Assembly: GCA_937136395.1 (NCBI GenBank)
Contig: CAKZOI010000046.1
Location: 62,001 to 126,000 of the forward strand
Direction: 5' to 3'
Source: an uncultured Opitutia bacterium
GTDB taxonomy: Bacteria; Verrucomicrobiota; Verrucomicrobiia; Opitutales; Coraliomargaritaceae
Length of the DNA: 64,000 bases
The notes below the pieces were generated by a model. That model saw only the letters and a program-made list of their open reading frames with translations. It was not told where the DNA came from and searched no databases. Position 1 is the stretch's first letter, and the number at the start of each line of letters is the position of its first letter. Positions 27,410 through 36,819 of the stretch are shown here, in pieces. The translations under genes and the position numbers were made by a program.

Positions 27410-30397
27410 CTATATTTGATTATTTGGCACTGCAATCTCATAGGTGCCCGATCCGACGCGAAGCATCAAGCGGCCGTCTTCCAGCTTAACTTTTGAGGGT
27501 GGCACGGCTCGCCCATCCACTGTAATTCCTCTGGTGCTACCAACGGGAAAATACACTGTTGCGGTCGTGTTCGTCGGCACTGTGATTTTCCAATGAAAGG
27601 TCCCCTCTTCGATTTTCCAATCGCTACTGATACGTCCGCGAATGGAGTCGTAATGACCTTTCGCCCAGGTGATGCCGTGCCCAACCTCTGGCTTCATTAT
27701 AATCTCCTTGTATCCCACGCCATTGGTGTCGATCCCGAGCATCGTGTAGAACATCCATTCACTACAGGCACCGTAGGCATAGTGATTGAATGAATTCATC
27801 GAGCTCTTACTGATCCCGCCTTCATGTGTATAGCTATTCCAACGCTCCCAAATCGTCGTCGCACCCTGTTCAACGGAATAGCCCCAAGACGGATAGGTCT
27901 TGTTTTGCAACAAGCGATACGCCAGATCGCTCCGGCCGATTTCGGTGAGAGTCGGCAGTATAATGGGCACTCCAAGGAACCCGACTGAGAGGTGGTAATC
28001 TTTGTCCTGAATTCGTTCAACCAAATGATCTGCCGCCTGCTTGCGCTGCGCTTCGGTCAGTAGGTCATAGTGCAGGGCCATGCAATACGCAGTTTGTGTA
28101 TTCCCCTTCACCCGACCGTCCGCATCGACAAAGGAGGCTTGGAAATGCTCACGAATACGCCCGAACAGTTCCTGATATTTTTTGGCGTCCGCTTCTTTAC
28201 CGATTGCATCAGCCATCTCCGCCATCAACTGGGTGACGTATGCGTAATAGGCTACGGAAATCACATCCAAAGGCGTTTTGGAACCAACAGATAGCCAGTC
28301 GCCAAAGCCCTTGCCTAGACCATTCAGTCCCTTGCGACCGCAGGCTTTCAGGTAGCGAGCCATCCCGTCGTAATGTTTTTCAATCACACGAGTATCCCCA
28401 TACACATTATAGATCACCCAAGGGCAAATGATTCCGGCATCGGACCACCCCGGGCTGCCACGTCCATGCATAACGGGCGCCTGTTTCCCATAGAGATTTC
28501 TTTCATTCAAGGTGTCTTCAAGGTCCACGAGCCACTTCGTGAAAAAAGAGGCGACATCCTGATGGTAGGTCCCGGAACGAATATAGACCTGGGTATCGCC
28601 GGTCCAGCCTAAGCGTTCATCGCGCTGCGGGCAGTCGGTCGGCACTTCAAGATAGTTCGAGCGCTGCCCCCATAGAATATTGCTATGCAGTTGGTTCAGC
28701 ATTGGATTCGAGCACTCAAATGAACTGGTCATTGGCGCGTCGGAGTGAATTACAATTCCCGTCACCATATCCGGCGTTGGAGTTCCGTTTAGGCCAGTAA
28801 TTTCAACATACCGAAACCCATGAAATGTAAAGCGCGGCTCCCATACCTCTGGACCGCCGCCCTTGAGAATATAGGTGTCGGTAGCGCGGGCGGAACGGAG
28901 GTTTTTAGTATGCACGGAGCCATCGGAGTTAAGCATTTCACCGAAACGCATCACGACTTTCTCGCCAGCCTGACCATTCACTTTTAGCCGTATCCAACCC
29001 GAGAAATTCTGCCCCAGATCAAACACATGATGACCTTTCTTCGGCTCGGACAAGTTGACCACTGCCAGTTCCTGCGTGCGACGGACTGGAACGCCTGGAT
29101 ACGCTTGAATTAAAGGCTCTACATTGAGAGCCGTGCCAGTGTCAACAGCACTCCATTGGCGATCATCAAAGCCCGGGCGATTCCAACCGGGCATCTCTAA
29201 ACGCGCATCATACATCTCACCTGCCTGCATGTCAGACTCGAGAATCGGCCCGAAAGCTGCCTTCCAAGAAGCGTCGGAGGCAATGATTTCTGTGCGTCCG
29301 TCCGCAGTGTCAATATGCAGCTGCCCACGTAGGCGAATCTTGTCTCCATACTGATTCTGACCCAAATTACTGACATTGCCACGGAACCAGCCATCGCCGA
29401 GAATTCCGCCTATAGCATTGTCGCCTGGCTGCAGTAAATCGGTGACATCGTATGTGCGGTAATAAATGCGTTTGCGATAGTCAGTCCAGCCCGGCGTGAA
29501 AAATTCGTCGCTCACACGTTGGCCATTCAGGTGCATTTCAGCGAATCCCTGAGCCGTGATATACAGCACCGCACGCTTGATCGGAGCTTTCACCTCAAAC
29601 TCTTTGCGCAGATATGGAGCTGGAAGATACCGTCTGTTTAACAGTTTCTGAACTTTGGGAGTTACTAATTTAACAAGGTCATTTTCGTTTAAAGCAACCC
29701 TTCGTGTCTTCCCTTGCAGTGTGTATTCCAACTCCAGCACCTTCTTCACCCCGTCGGCGGGATCTCCACCAGCAAACTCATTGGTGATCTTGAATTCATA
29801 GGTGCCCGAAGCCACAAGTTTCGCAATTTTTGACTTTAGATCTACTTGCTTTGAAGGTTTCCCACTTTGGCCGTATAGCGCCTTAAGGATGACTATCTCT
29901 GGCTCTTCCCGAACCGTGTCTTCGGGCAAATCGGGAATCTTATCAAAACCAACCCATTGAGCAGTCCAGTCTGTCGGCTCCAGCAAACCCATCGAATACA
30001 AAACTGGTTTGCTCCATGCTGAGGGTTGATCGCTTCCATCCCAAACCATTACCTTCCAATAGCAACGCTGGCGGGAGACTAACGGCTTTCCCTGATATTC
30101 AATCTGAATGCTCTCATTCGAGCGCACTTTTCCCGAATCCCAAAGATCGCCTGTATTCTTTTCCAACCTCTCCGGCGAACTCGCCACAAGAATACGATAG
30201 GCACTTTGCTGTTGATTCCGCTGATCTGATTCCAATTGCCAGCTAAGGCGCGGCTTAGCGTTATCAATACCCAATGGGTTCACATGATATTCGCATCGAA
30301 GTTCGCCCGGTTGAATGATTTCAGCAGCAAAGGCGCTAGTGAGTCCACCGATGCACATCAATACGGCGGATAGTATGATTGATTGTATTGTATTCAT
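27410..30397 (-). CDS. secreted full-length GH78 alpha-L-rhamnosidase with inserted DUF3395-like module
   Basis: About 995 residues from ATG at 30397; a TTG three codons upstream at 30406 is a less likely start. Signal peptide to AFAA. Numbered from the TTG: an N-terminal Fn3-like domain (40-140, PRLSWQLESD, YRILVASSPERL), the small KALYG...VDLKSKI...DPADGVKKVLELEYT module (~169-248), and a rhamnosidase lectin-like domain (HLNGQRVSDEFFTPGWTDY, GDGWFRG). The (alpha/alpha)6 catalytic domain has the complete DCPQRDERLGWTGD motif (591-604), WSDAGIICPW, and the general-base candidate in GATTIWERWN. The C-terminal beta domain closes the protein. This is the most canonical GH78 in the window. Confidence 0.93.
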   Translation of the reverse strand: MNTIQSIILSAVLMCIGGLTSAFAAEIIQPGELRCEYHVNPLGIDNAKPRLSWQLESDQRNQQQSAYRILVASSPERLEKNTGDLWDSGKVRSNESIQIEYQGKPLVSRQRCYWKVMVWDGSDQPSAWSKPVLYSMGLLEPTDWTAQWVGFDKIPDLPEDTVREEPEIVILKALYGQSGKPSKQVDLKSKIAKLVASGTYEFKITNEFAGGDPADGVKKVLELEYTLQGKTRRVALNENDLVKLVTPKVQKLLNRRYLPAPYLRKEFEVKAPIKRAVLYITAQGFAEMHLNGQRVSDEFFTPGWTDYRKRIYYRTYDVTDLLQPGDNAIGGILGDGWFRGNVSNLGQNQYGDKIRLRGQLHIDTADGRTEIIASDASWKAAFGPILESDMQAGEMYDARLEMPGWNRPGFDDRQWSAVDTGTALNVEPLIQAYPGVPVRRTQELAVVNLSEPKKGHHVFDLGQNFSGWIRLKVNGQAGEKVVMRFGEMLNSDGSVHTKNLRSARATDTYILKGGGPEVWEPRFTFHGFRYVEITGLNGTPTPDMVTGIVIHSDAPMTSSFECSNPMLNQLHSNILWGQRSNYLEVPTDCPQRDERLGWTGDTQVYIRSGTYHQDVASFFTKWLVDLEDTLNERNLYGKQAPVMHGRGSPGWSDAGIICPWVIYNVYGDTRVIEKHYDGMARYLKACGRKGLNGLGKGFGDWLSVGSKTPLDVISVAYYAYVTQLMAEMADAIGKEADAKKYQELFGRIREHFQASFVDADGRVKGNTQTAYCMALHYDLLTEAQRKQAADHLVERIQDKDYHLSVGFLGVPIILPTLTEIGRSDLAYRLLQNKTYPSWGYSVEQGATTIWERWNSYTHEGGISKSSMNSFNHYAYGACSEWMFYTMLGIDTNGVGYKEIIMKPEVGHGITWAKGHYDSIRGRISSDWKIEEGTFHWKITVPTNTTATVYFPVGSTRGITVDGRAVPPSKVKLEDGRLMLRVGSGTYEIAVPNNQI

Positions 30398-30431
30398 ATT
30401 GCTCAATTTAAAATTCTCGAGGAATTGCTCA

Positions 30432-33400
30432 TCAAGGCTGCAAGGCTACTTTTTGAATCGCTTTGATTTGAACGGGGCCCGCCAGTCCGGAGGGCTGAAT
30501 AGCGCGGTTTTCGTTTAACTTACGCTTAGAGATCCACTTCGGTTTAAACGTGCGTGGACCTTCACCGGGAAATGCATCTGGATACTGCATTTCTCCAATC
30601 AGTCGATTGCTCCACAGGTTCGTCACATCCACTTTCAGCTCATTTTTTCCAGCTTTCAGGTGTTCGGTCACATCGACTGTGAATGGTGGTTTCCAAAGCA
30701 GTCCCACATCTTGTCCGTTTAACCAGACGCGAGCCATTGGATCCACTTTGCCGAGATCCAATAGGTAACGAAGGCCCTGCTGCCCCACCTGATCTTCGGC
30801 GACTTCAAACGTGGTGCAATAGCCCCCAGTTCCTGAATAATGAACCACCGAAAGTTTTTCATGGTCGGTCCAAAAACCAAGGGTATCGAGTGCAATCGAA
30901 CTGGGCATATCGCGCCCCGGCATAAATTCCAAGGTCCACCCTTTACGACTCAATACCAACGGTTTCGGCATAGGATTTACCTTGAACTGTTCAACCGATT
31001 GATCCGCACGCTTGAGCGCATAGCTTCCCGCTGCTGTAGCATACGCGACCTCGTTTCCATTTTCGGAAACTATCGAAAGGAACTTCGGTCCCTTCACGTC
31101 CACAACTGGATTACTGACTTTCTCGTCGCTCTTTCTAAACACGACAAAGACTGACCCCGCTGGATTCAGTTGCAAGGGCACTTGGATTCCATTTTCCACT
31201 GTCTTGAAGTGTGTCGTCTTTGTGATGCGTCCTGTGTCGGCATACCACAACTCTGGCTCTAATTCTGAGGAAACTCGAAAGATGGGCTCCAGCTCGACGA
31301 CTGTCTTTTTCTGATTCGAAACAAAATAGATGTCAAAATCATCGCTCTGACGATGGGTCCACAATACCGCTTCAGGATCAATATTTGAGACATCGGTTGG
31401 AAGATTGATCGACTGCATCACAGACGCTAGCTCAACGCCTTGAATCACTTTGCCGTTTCCAAACGATTTGACTCCGTTATCGCCTGCTTTCATCCCCTGC
31501 CACATTTCCTTGGCTATCGACTGAACCAACGCATCCGCCTGCTTCGCATCCTGTAGGCTCGGTGAATGCTCCGGTGCTTCGCCGTAAAGAATCCCTCCAG
31601 CAGCCACCAACTCTTTAAACTTATTCAATACTGCGGGGCGCATCGTTTTGAGCGGCGGTAACACCATCACGGCATAACTTTTGCCATCGGGAAGCGTCCA
31701 TCGGCCATTCTCAACCGACATGCGCTCTAACAATACCTGAGCATTAATAAAATCGAAATCATATCCAACCGGCTGCTCGGGCTGACGTGTTCCTGACATA
31801 ATCGGAGCATCTTCTCCAATGAAGTAGGCGAAATCGGCAACGTGCTGGCCCTCTTGTAATAACACATGGCAGCGGCGCAGATAATCGATCCAATCCTTGC
31901 CCTCATAATACCAAGTATTGTGACGATTAAACTCCGTTCCAAACCAAGCATTGATACCGGGCATCTGCTCGTCGGGTTGCTGGATATTCACGTGCAGCAC
32001 AAAATGGTTGATACCTTCTGTGAAAGCCCAATCGCCGCGCGCCTTCATTTTATAAGGAGTTAACTCCCAGTTCTGCCCCGACGTCAGGGCCTCGGCATAC
32101 ACAACCTTTTTCCCATAGGCATGTGCGGTCGATGCCGCCGATCGGCATTCAATGTTGCCGAGAGTGCCAGTGGCCCAGAATTCACCTGCCACCATATCGC
32201 ATGCACCCCCATAACGCATAAACTCTCCTGGAAAGCCCCAGTGGCCATAGTTTTCCAACCAAGTTTTTAGACCATGTTCATTGCTTCGCTCTTTCAACCC
32301 AGCCGCATACACATCCGCCAACTGATCCGCGATCATCCGGCGCAGATCCCAAAGAAAACGATCTGAAGCCTCTGGGCTCTGAACAACACGACCACTGAAA
32401 ACTGGCAGAAACGGCATCGGGTCATAGCCATACTTTGCTTCAAAATCACTTTGTAGGTCGTCAGTCCAATTTTGCGAGCCCTGCTCGTAACTATCGGCAA
32501 CCACGTATTTAAAAGCAGTTTTTTCTTCAGGCGTGAGACGAGTCAACAACTCACCAACAAATGCATCAAAATGCGAATCCAGATGCTCACGGCTCATTTT
32601 GTCGACTTCCAAGCCGCTCGCATTCGGCGCTGCAGGACTGTTCTTCACACCAGTGGGCAGCATCCCGATTCGCTGAATCACCCAGTCTCCCTTAGGAATT
32701 TGGCAGACAAGTCGGCCCTCATCATTCATTCGGTCCGTCAAATCATAGACCTTAGAGGGATCAATAAACGACGACATATCCAAATCAGTTCGAGCAGAGG
32801 GCCATTGGTAGTCCTCCCATTTCGGAGTCGGTCTGGGATACATTTTTCCCAACTGCTTTTCAACGGCATACTCCACACGCGCAGCAGAAAGGATTTCGAT
32901 TTCGGCAAAACCAGTGCCCTCATCACCACGGCTCGTTCTAAAATTTGAAAAGACAATGCGAAAACGATCCGACTTTGTCGGTGGCAGCGAGAGATACAAG
33001 GCTCCATCGACCATGGGACCGGCATTTCTAGCCTTCCTGCGTCGATCATACTTTCCAGTTTGAATCACTTTATATTGACCGTCCACCCATGCGGAGATCG
33101 TCACGTCCGCCATAAAAATCCCGAGATCAGGTTGGAGCGCCACTGCCTGCGCTGTAAATGGCTCACTGAGCTCAAAATCAAGTTGCTGTTTCTTTTGTTT
33201 CTTGCTGATCGCCAAGCTTGCACTGGAACTCAGATCCCCATCGACTAAATGCTGCGCATTCTCAATTTTGGGCAAGCTTCTTACCTTAGGATTGCGTGCA
33301 CTGAACGGCTTGTCGACACGACTCGATACTGGAATCGCCAACACCGCAACATCTTGAAAGTCACCCTCCGGAGCCGGGAGCACCTGATTAAATGAGAGCG

Positions 33401-33830
33401 GGCCGCTCACCTGAATTTCCTTCGATGCAAGATAACGCATCGACTGTTCAGGTTTGATCCAAGGACCACCAGACTGACTCCACCCTGGACAATTGAACAG
33501 CCCGATATCCACACCTAAACGTTTTCCTTCCCGAACCGCGTGGACTGTGATGTCCCACCACTCTTCGCTCAGCATCGGAACCGGACCTTTATCGCCATCC
33601 GCGAAATACTGATTTCCGATCAGTGCCGTGCCAATACCAACCTCTGCCATCGCCTCAAGGTCTTTGGTCACGCCCTCTTTCGAAATATTATTATTAATCC
33701 AATACCAATAGCACCACGGTCGGCTCTCGATCGGTGGACTGACAAAGTCTTTATCCAGGGTATCCGCTCTCAGTTGCACAGTGAACGCACAGAGTGCGAC
33801 CAAGGCTAATATCATTCGTTTAAAATTCAT
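30432..33830 (-). CDS. secreted GH106 alpha-L-rhamnosidase with inserted discoidin-like domain
   Basis: 1132 residues, signal peptide to about residue 22. Barrel motifs: WYWINNNISKEGVTKDLEAM, NCPGWSQSGGPW, ADSYEQGSQNW (Glu449), LENYGHW (Glu526), AGEFWA and YAEALTSGQNW. Between ~185 and ~320 an extra beta domain (HLVDGDLSSSASL, FRIVFSNFRTSRGDEGTGFAEIEI) resembles an F5/8-type carbohydrate-binding module. The C-terminal sandwich has VWLNGQDVGLLWKPPF and VTNLWSNRLIGEMQYPDAFPGE. It lacks the DUF3395-like module of the two GH106 genes downstream. Its C-terminus is the closest match in the window to the decayed remnant at 27053-27322. Confidence 0.9.
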   Translation of the reverse strand: MNFKRMILALVALCAFTVQLRADTLDKDFVSPPIESRPWCYWYWINNNISKEGVTKDLEAMAEVGIGTALIGNQYFADGDKGPVPMLSEEWWDITVHAVREGKRLGVDIGLFNCPGWSQSGGPWIKPEQSMRYLASKEIQVSGPLSFNQVLPAPEGDFQDVAVLAIPVSSRVDKPFSARNPKVRSLPKIENAQHLVDGDLSSSASLAISKKQKKQQLDFELSEPFTAQAVALQPDLGIFMADVTISAWVDGQYKVIQTGKYDRRRKARNAGPMVDGALYLSLPPTKSDRFRIVFSNFRTSRGDEGTGFAEIEILSAARVEYAVEKQLGKMYPRPTPKWEDYQWPSARTDLDMSSFIDPSKVYDLTDRMNDEGRLVCQIPKGDWVIQRIGMLPTGVKNSPAAPNASGLEVDKMSREHLDSHFDAFVGELLTRLTPEEKTAFKYVVADSYEQGSQNWTDDLQSDFEAKYGYDPMPFLPVFSGRVVQSPEASDRFLWDLRRMIADQLADVYAAGLKERSNEHGLKTWLENYGHWGFPGEFMRYGGACDMVAGEFWATGTLGNIECRSAASTAHAYGKKVVYAEALTSGQNWELTPYKMKARGDWAFTEGINHFVLHVNIQQPDEQMPGINAWFGTEFNRHNTWYYEGKDWIDYLRRCHVLLQEGQHVADFAYFIGEDAPIMSGTRQPEQPVGYDFDFINAQVLLERMSVENGRWTLPDGKSYAVMVLPPLKTMRPAVLNKFKELVAAGGILYGEAPEHSPSLQDAKQADALVQSIAKEMWQGMKAGDNGVKSFGNGKVIQGVELASVMQSINLPTDVSNIDPEAVLWTHRQSDDFDIYFVSNQKKTVVELEPIFRVSSELEPELWYADTGRITKTTHFKTVENGIQVPLQLNPAGSVFVVFRKSDEKVSNPVVDVKGPKFLSIVSENGNEVAYATAAGSYALKRADQSVEQFKVNPMPKPLVLSRKGWTLEFMPGRDMPSSIALDTLGFWTDHEKLSVVHYSGTGGYCTTFEVAEDQVGQQGLRYLLDLGKVDPMARVWLNGQDVGLLWKPPFTVDVTEHLKAGKNELKVDVTNLWSNRLIGEMQYPDAFPGEGPRTFKPKWISKRKLNENRAIQPSGLAGPVQIKAIQKVALQP

Positions 33831-33923
33831 CTTATTGTTTTATCTCAACTGGTATCTCATATGCATACACTCAAATCAGTAGTGTTGAGCGCTTAGTGTA
33901 TCAGATACTTTAACTCTTATTGT

Positions 33924-36755
33924 TTATTTGTATTTAAATTGATAGCTGCCAGAGCCTACTTCATAGCGCAGCCATTTCCTTCCACCTTCAGTGACCAAGG
34001 TAAATTTTTTCTGGAGATCGCGATGTGCGCCTGAAGAGAGTTCTCTCCCCTGCTTGTATGGAATAAATAGAGAAGCCCTAGTGTTTGGCGGAATTTCAAC
34101 ATTCCAGAGAAATTCATCTCCATCGTTTTTCCACTCACTACCGATGGTCCCGTAGGGAGATACCACGCTGGATTTCACCCAGTCGATTTGATCGCTCAGT
34201 TGAGGCTTTATTTGGAAATGCTTGTATCCAACGGTTTTTTCATCAGGTCGAATACCACCGAGTGATTCATGCATAAAGGCGGCAAATCCGCCGTTCATTG
34301 GATGATTGAATGAGTTTCTGAACTTCACTTTCGTCCAATCAAAACGGCGTTCGGGCCAAGTAGACAAACCCAAGTTCATAACAAAACCAGGTCCAGGAAA
34401 GGTGGTGTCGTTCAGCATACGGTAAGCGAGCTCATCATGGCCATTGTCAGCCAATACCGTATAGAGGTGCCGTAGGCCATGGATACCACAGGCATGGTGA
34501 CCATCGTGCCGTTCATTGATGTCATACAGTAAGGCCTCCACGCGTGCTTCAATTTCACTTTCAGGCACCATGCCTAGCTTCAACGCCATCACAGTGGCGG
34601 TCTGACTGCCGTAGTGTTTCAGTCCTTTGCTGCCCTCAATGGGTTTGAGGTAAACTTTGTCGAAGGCTTTCCGGGTCCGTTCCGCTTCTTCAAGACACCA
34701 TTTGCTGTAGTCCGGTTCATCCATCAGCAGGGCCATTTGGCTGATGAGCTCCAAGGCCTGAAAATAAAACGCCGTACCGGATACAAAGGGGTGGCACTCC
34801 ATGAATTCGGGGGCGGCTTTGCGATCCCAATTCGGCGGGCACCAGTCGCCAAGGCCGTTATCAATCACGCCATCCTTGGTTTTAAAGGATTTGTAGTAGG
34901 TGATAAAGTCCTTGAAGTGCTTGTAGTGTGGGCGGAAGGCTTCCGCATCGCCAGTATGTACATACATGCGCCAGGGGATGATGACATAGGCCACCGCCCA
35001 ATCGATGGTTCCAACGCGATTAGCGCGCTTACCTGGCGCCACCATGGGCGGAATACCCGGGCTGTCGGGAAGTAGCCGTTTGGCTTTCTGGTCTTTGCTC
35101 AAGCTGTCCTGCACATCCCGCATAAACTTCAAATACATCCGCGCCATGTCATAGTTGTAAAGACTGAGATCCGCTGTGGCATGGGCATCGCCGAGCCATC
35201 CGCACTTTTCACGAGCCGGACAGTCCTCAGGGAGCGAGTGCCAGTTGCCTTCTAGGCTCAGCAGGCTGGCAGCATACTGTTTGTTAAGCATCTCGTTGGA
35301 TGACTCAAACGAGCCCGTTTTTTCAATCGCGCTACGCACAAAGACCGCTTCAATCGTCTCTGCAGTGGGTGCTTCAGCCAAGCCAGTGATTTCGAGATAT
35401 TGAAAGCCAGAATAGACAAATCGAGGTGAGTAGGACTCGGGTCCATTTCCTTTACAGATATAATAATGATCTTCTGGAGCGCCAGGGGCACCACCTCGGG
35501 TTTTCTGATCCCCCCGCCCCGTATCTTGATCTAAAATTTCGGTGGGATAAAAATGTATCACGTCACCAGCTTTTTGGTTTAGTGTGATATCATACCAACC
35601 CGAGAAGTTTTTTCCGAAATCAACCAGATACGTGTCAGCGGCTACTTTCTTAATGGAGACGGGTTTAAATCGTTCCACTTCTTTAATCGGTTCCAGAAGC
35701 TGTGGGCGCAACTTACTGTCGGGACACGGCGCTTGCAATTTGACTGCCTGCTGCCAACTCGAATCGTCGAGGCCGGGTTTCGACCAGCCTGAAATTTCTT
35801 TCCGCGCATCATAGCTTTCGCCCCAGTAGACATTGTCGAATAAAATCGGGCTTACGGTGGCCTTCCAACTGCTGTCCGTCACAAAGGTTTCACTACTTCC
35901 GTCAGTATACTCTACGAAGATTTTGGCGCGGAGTCTTGGTTTCCCATATTCAAACTTAGGGTTGAAGGCGAGGTTCTGGCCATAGAATCCGTTCCCGAGC
36001 CAAGCACCTAGGGCATTGACTCCCGGCTTCAGCGCATCGCTGATATCGTGCACGACATAGAGCGTGTGTTTTCCATAATTGGTCTGTCCGGGATCCAGCA
36101 CATGATCGCAGATCTTGTTTCCATTGACGTAGAATTCGCAATAGCCTAAGCCACTGACATACGCACGGGCTTTGCTGACATTTTTAGATATATGGATCTC
36201 CTTACGCAGCAGTGGTGAAGGATTCGAGCGCAGCGCTTCCTGCTGGTTATTCGGTTTACGACTCGCGAACTCTGAATCGCGAGTGTCCTTTTCCAAGCCG
36301 ATCCAATGTGAACCGCCCCACTCTCTCGCATCTAACAATGCCATCTCCCAAGACGCGACTTCCGACCAGTCACTTTGATGGCCTCTATTATCTGTAATCC
36401 GCACTTTCCAGTAACATGCCTGACGACTCTGCAACGCTTTCCCTTCATAGCGAACCAGCACCGACTGTTCCGAGGCAACACGACCGCTATCCCATAGATC
36501 ACCTTGATCTCTCGCTAACAACTTCGGGTCGCTCGCCACCAAAACATGGTAGGATTCCTGTAAGATCTGCTTCGCCTCCGGATCAGATACCTTCATTTTC
36601 CAACTGAGACGGGGTTGCTGGACATCCAACTGTATCGGGTCTTGCAGATGCTCAACCTTTAAATCATAGGCAAGAATATCGGTGGACTTTTCTGCCAGCA
36701 CGGCAGTGATACCCGTTATGAGTAAGAGAGTGAAATATTTGAGGTATTTTATCAT
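33924..36755 (-). CDS. secreted GH78 alpha-L-rhamnosidase
   Basis: 943 residues with a signal peptide to about residue 21. Fn3-like domain 30-140 (QPRLSWKMKV, YHVLVASDPKLL, CYWKVRI); lectin-like domains with FYVNGNKICDHVLDPGQTNY, GNGFYGQN and FDNVYWGESYDAR. The catalytic acid motif is DCPAREKCGWLGD (511-523), with Lys-Cys in place of the usual Arg-Leu. The candidate base Glu is in STWPERRFDW. The C-terminus is the typical sandwich (KPQLSDQIDWVKSSVVSPYG). Expected to release alpha-L-rhamnose. It is the head of the tightly packed GH106/GH78 string; a 94-base gap separates it from the next gene. Confidence 0.92.
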   Translation of the reverse strand: MIKYLKYFTLLLITGITAVLAEKSTDILAYDLKVEHLQDPIQLDVQQPRLSWKMKVSDPEAKQILQESYHVLVASDPKLLARDQGDLWDSGRVASEQSVLVRYEGKALQSRQACYWKVRITDNRGHQSDWSEVASWEMALLDAREWGGSHWIGLEKDTRDSEFASRKPNNQQEALRSNPSPLLRKEIHISKNVSKARAYVSGLGYCEFYVNGNKICDHVLDPGQTNYGKHTLYVVHDISDALKPGVNALGAWLGNGFYGQNLAFNPKFEYGKPRLRAKIFVEYTDGSSETFVTDSSWKATVSPILFDNVYWGESYDARKEISGWSKPGLDDSSWQQAVKLQAPCPDSKLRPQLLEPIKEVERFKPVSIKKVAADTYLVDFGKNFSGWYDITLNQKAGDVIHFYPTEILDQDTGRGDQKTRGGAPGAPEDHYYICKGNGPESYSPRFVYSGFQYLEITGLAEAPTAETIEAVFVRSAIEKTGSFESSNEMLNKQYAASLLSLEGNWHSLPEDCPAREKCGWLGDAHATADLSLYNYDMARMYLKFMRDVQDSLSKDQKAKRLLPDSPGIPPMVAPGKRANRVGTIDWAVAYVIIPWRMYVHTGDAEAFRPHYKHFKDFITYYKSFKTKDGVIDNGLGDWCPPNWDRKAAPEFMECHPFVSGTAFYFQALELISQMALLMDEPDYSKWCLEEAERTRKAFDKVYLKPIEGSKGLKHYGSQTATVMALKLGMVPESEIEARVEALLYDINERHDGHHACGIHGLRHLYTVLADNGHDELAYRMLNDTTFPGPGFVMNLGLSTWPERRFDWTKVKFRNSFNHPMNGGFAAFMHESLGGIRPDEKTVGYKHFQIKPQLSDQIDWVKSSVVSPYGTIGSEWKNDGDEFLWNVEIPPNTRASLFIPYKQGRELSSGAHRDLQKKFTLVTEGGRKWLRYEVGSGSYQFKYK

Positions 36756-36819
36756 ACTGTAGTCATTTGTTGTCGGTGCCTATGTCGCAATATTTATCGA
36801 TCGAAGTAGTCATTAACTG

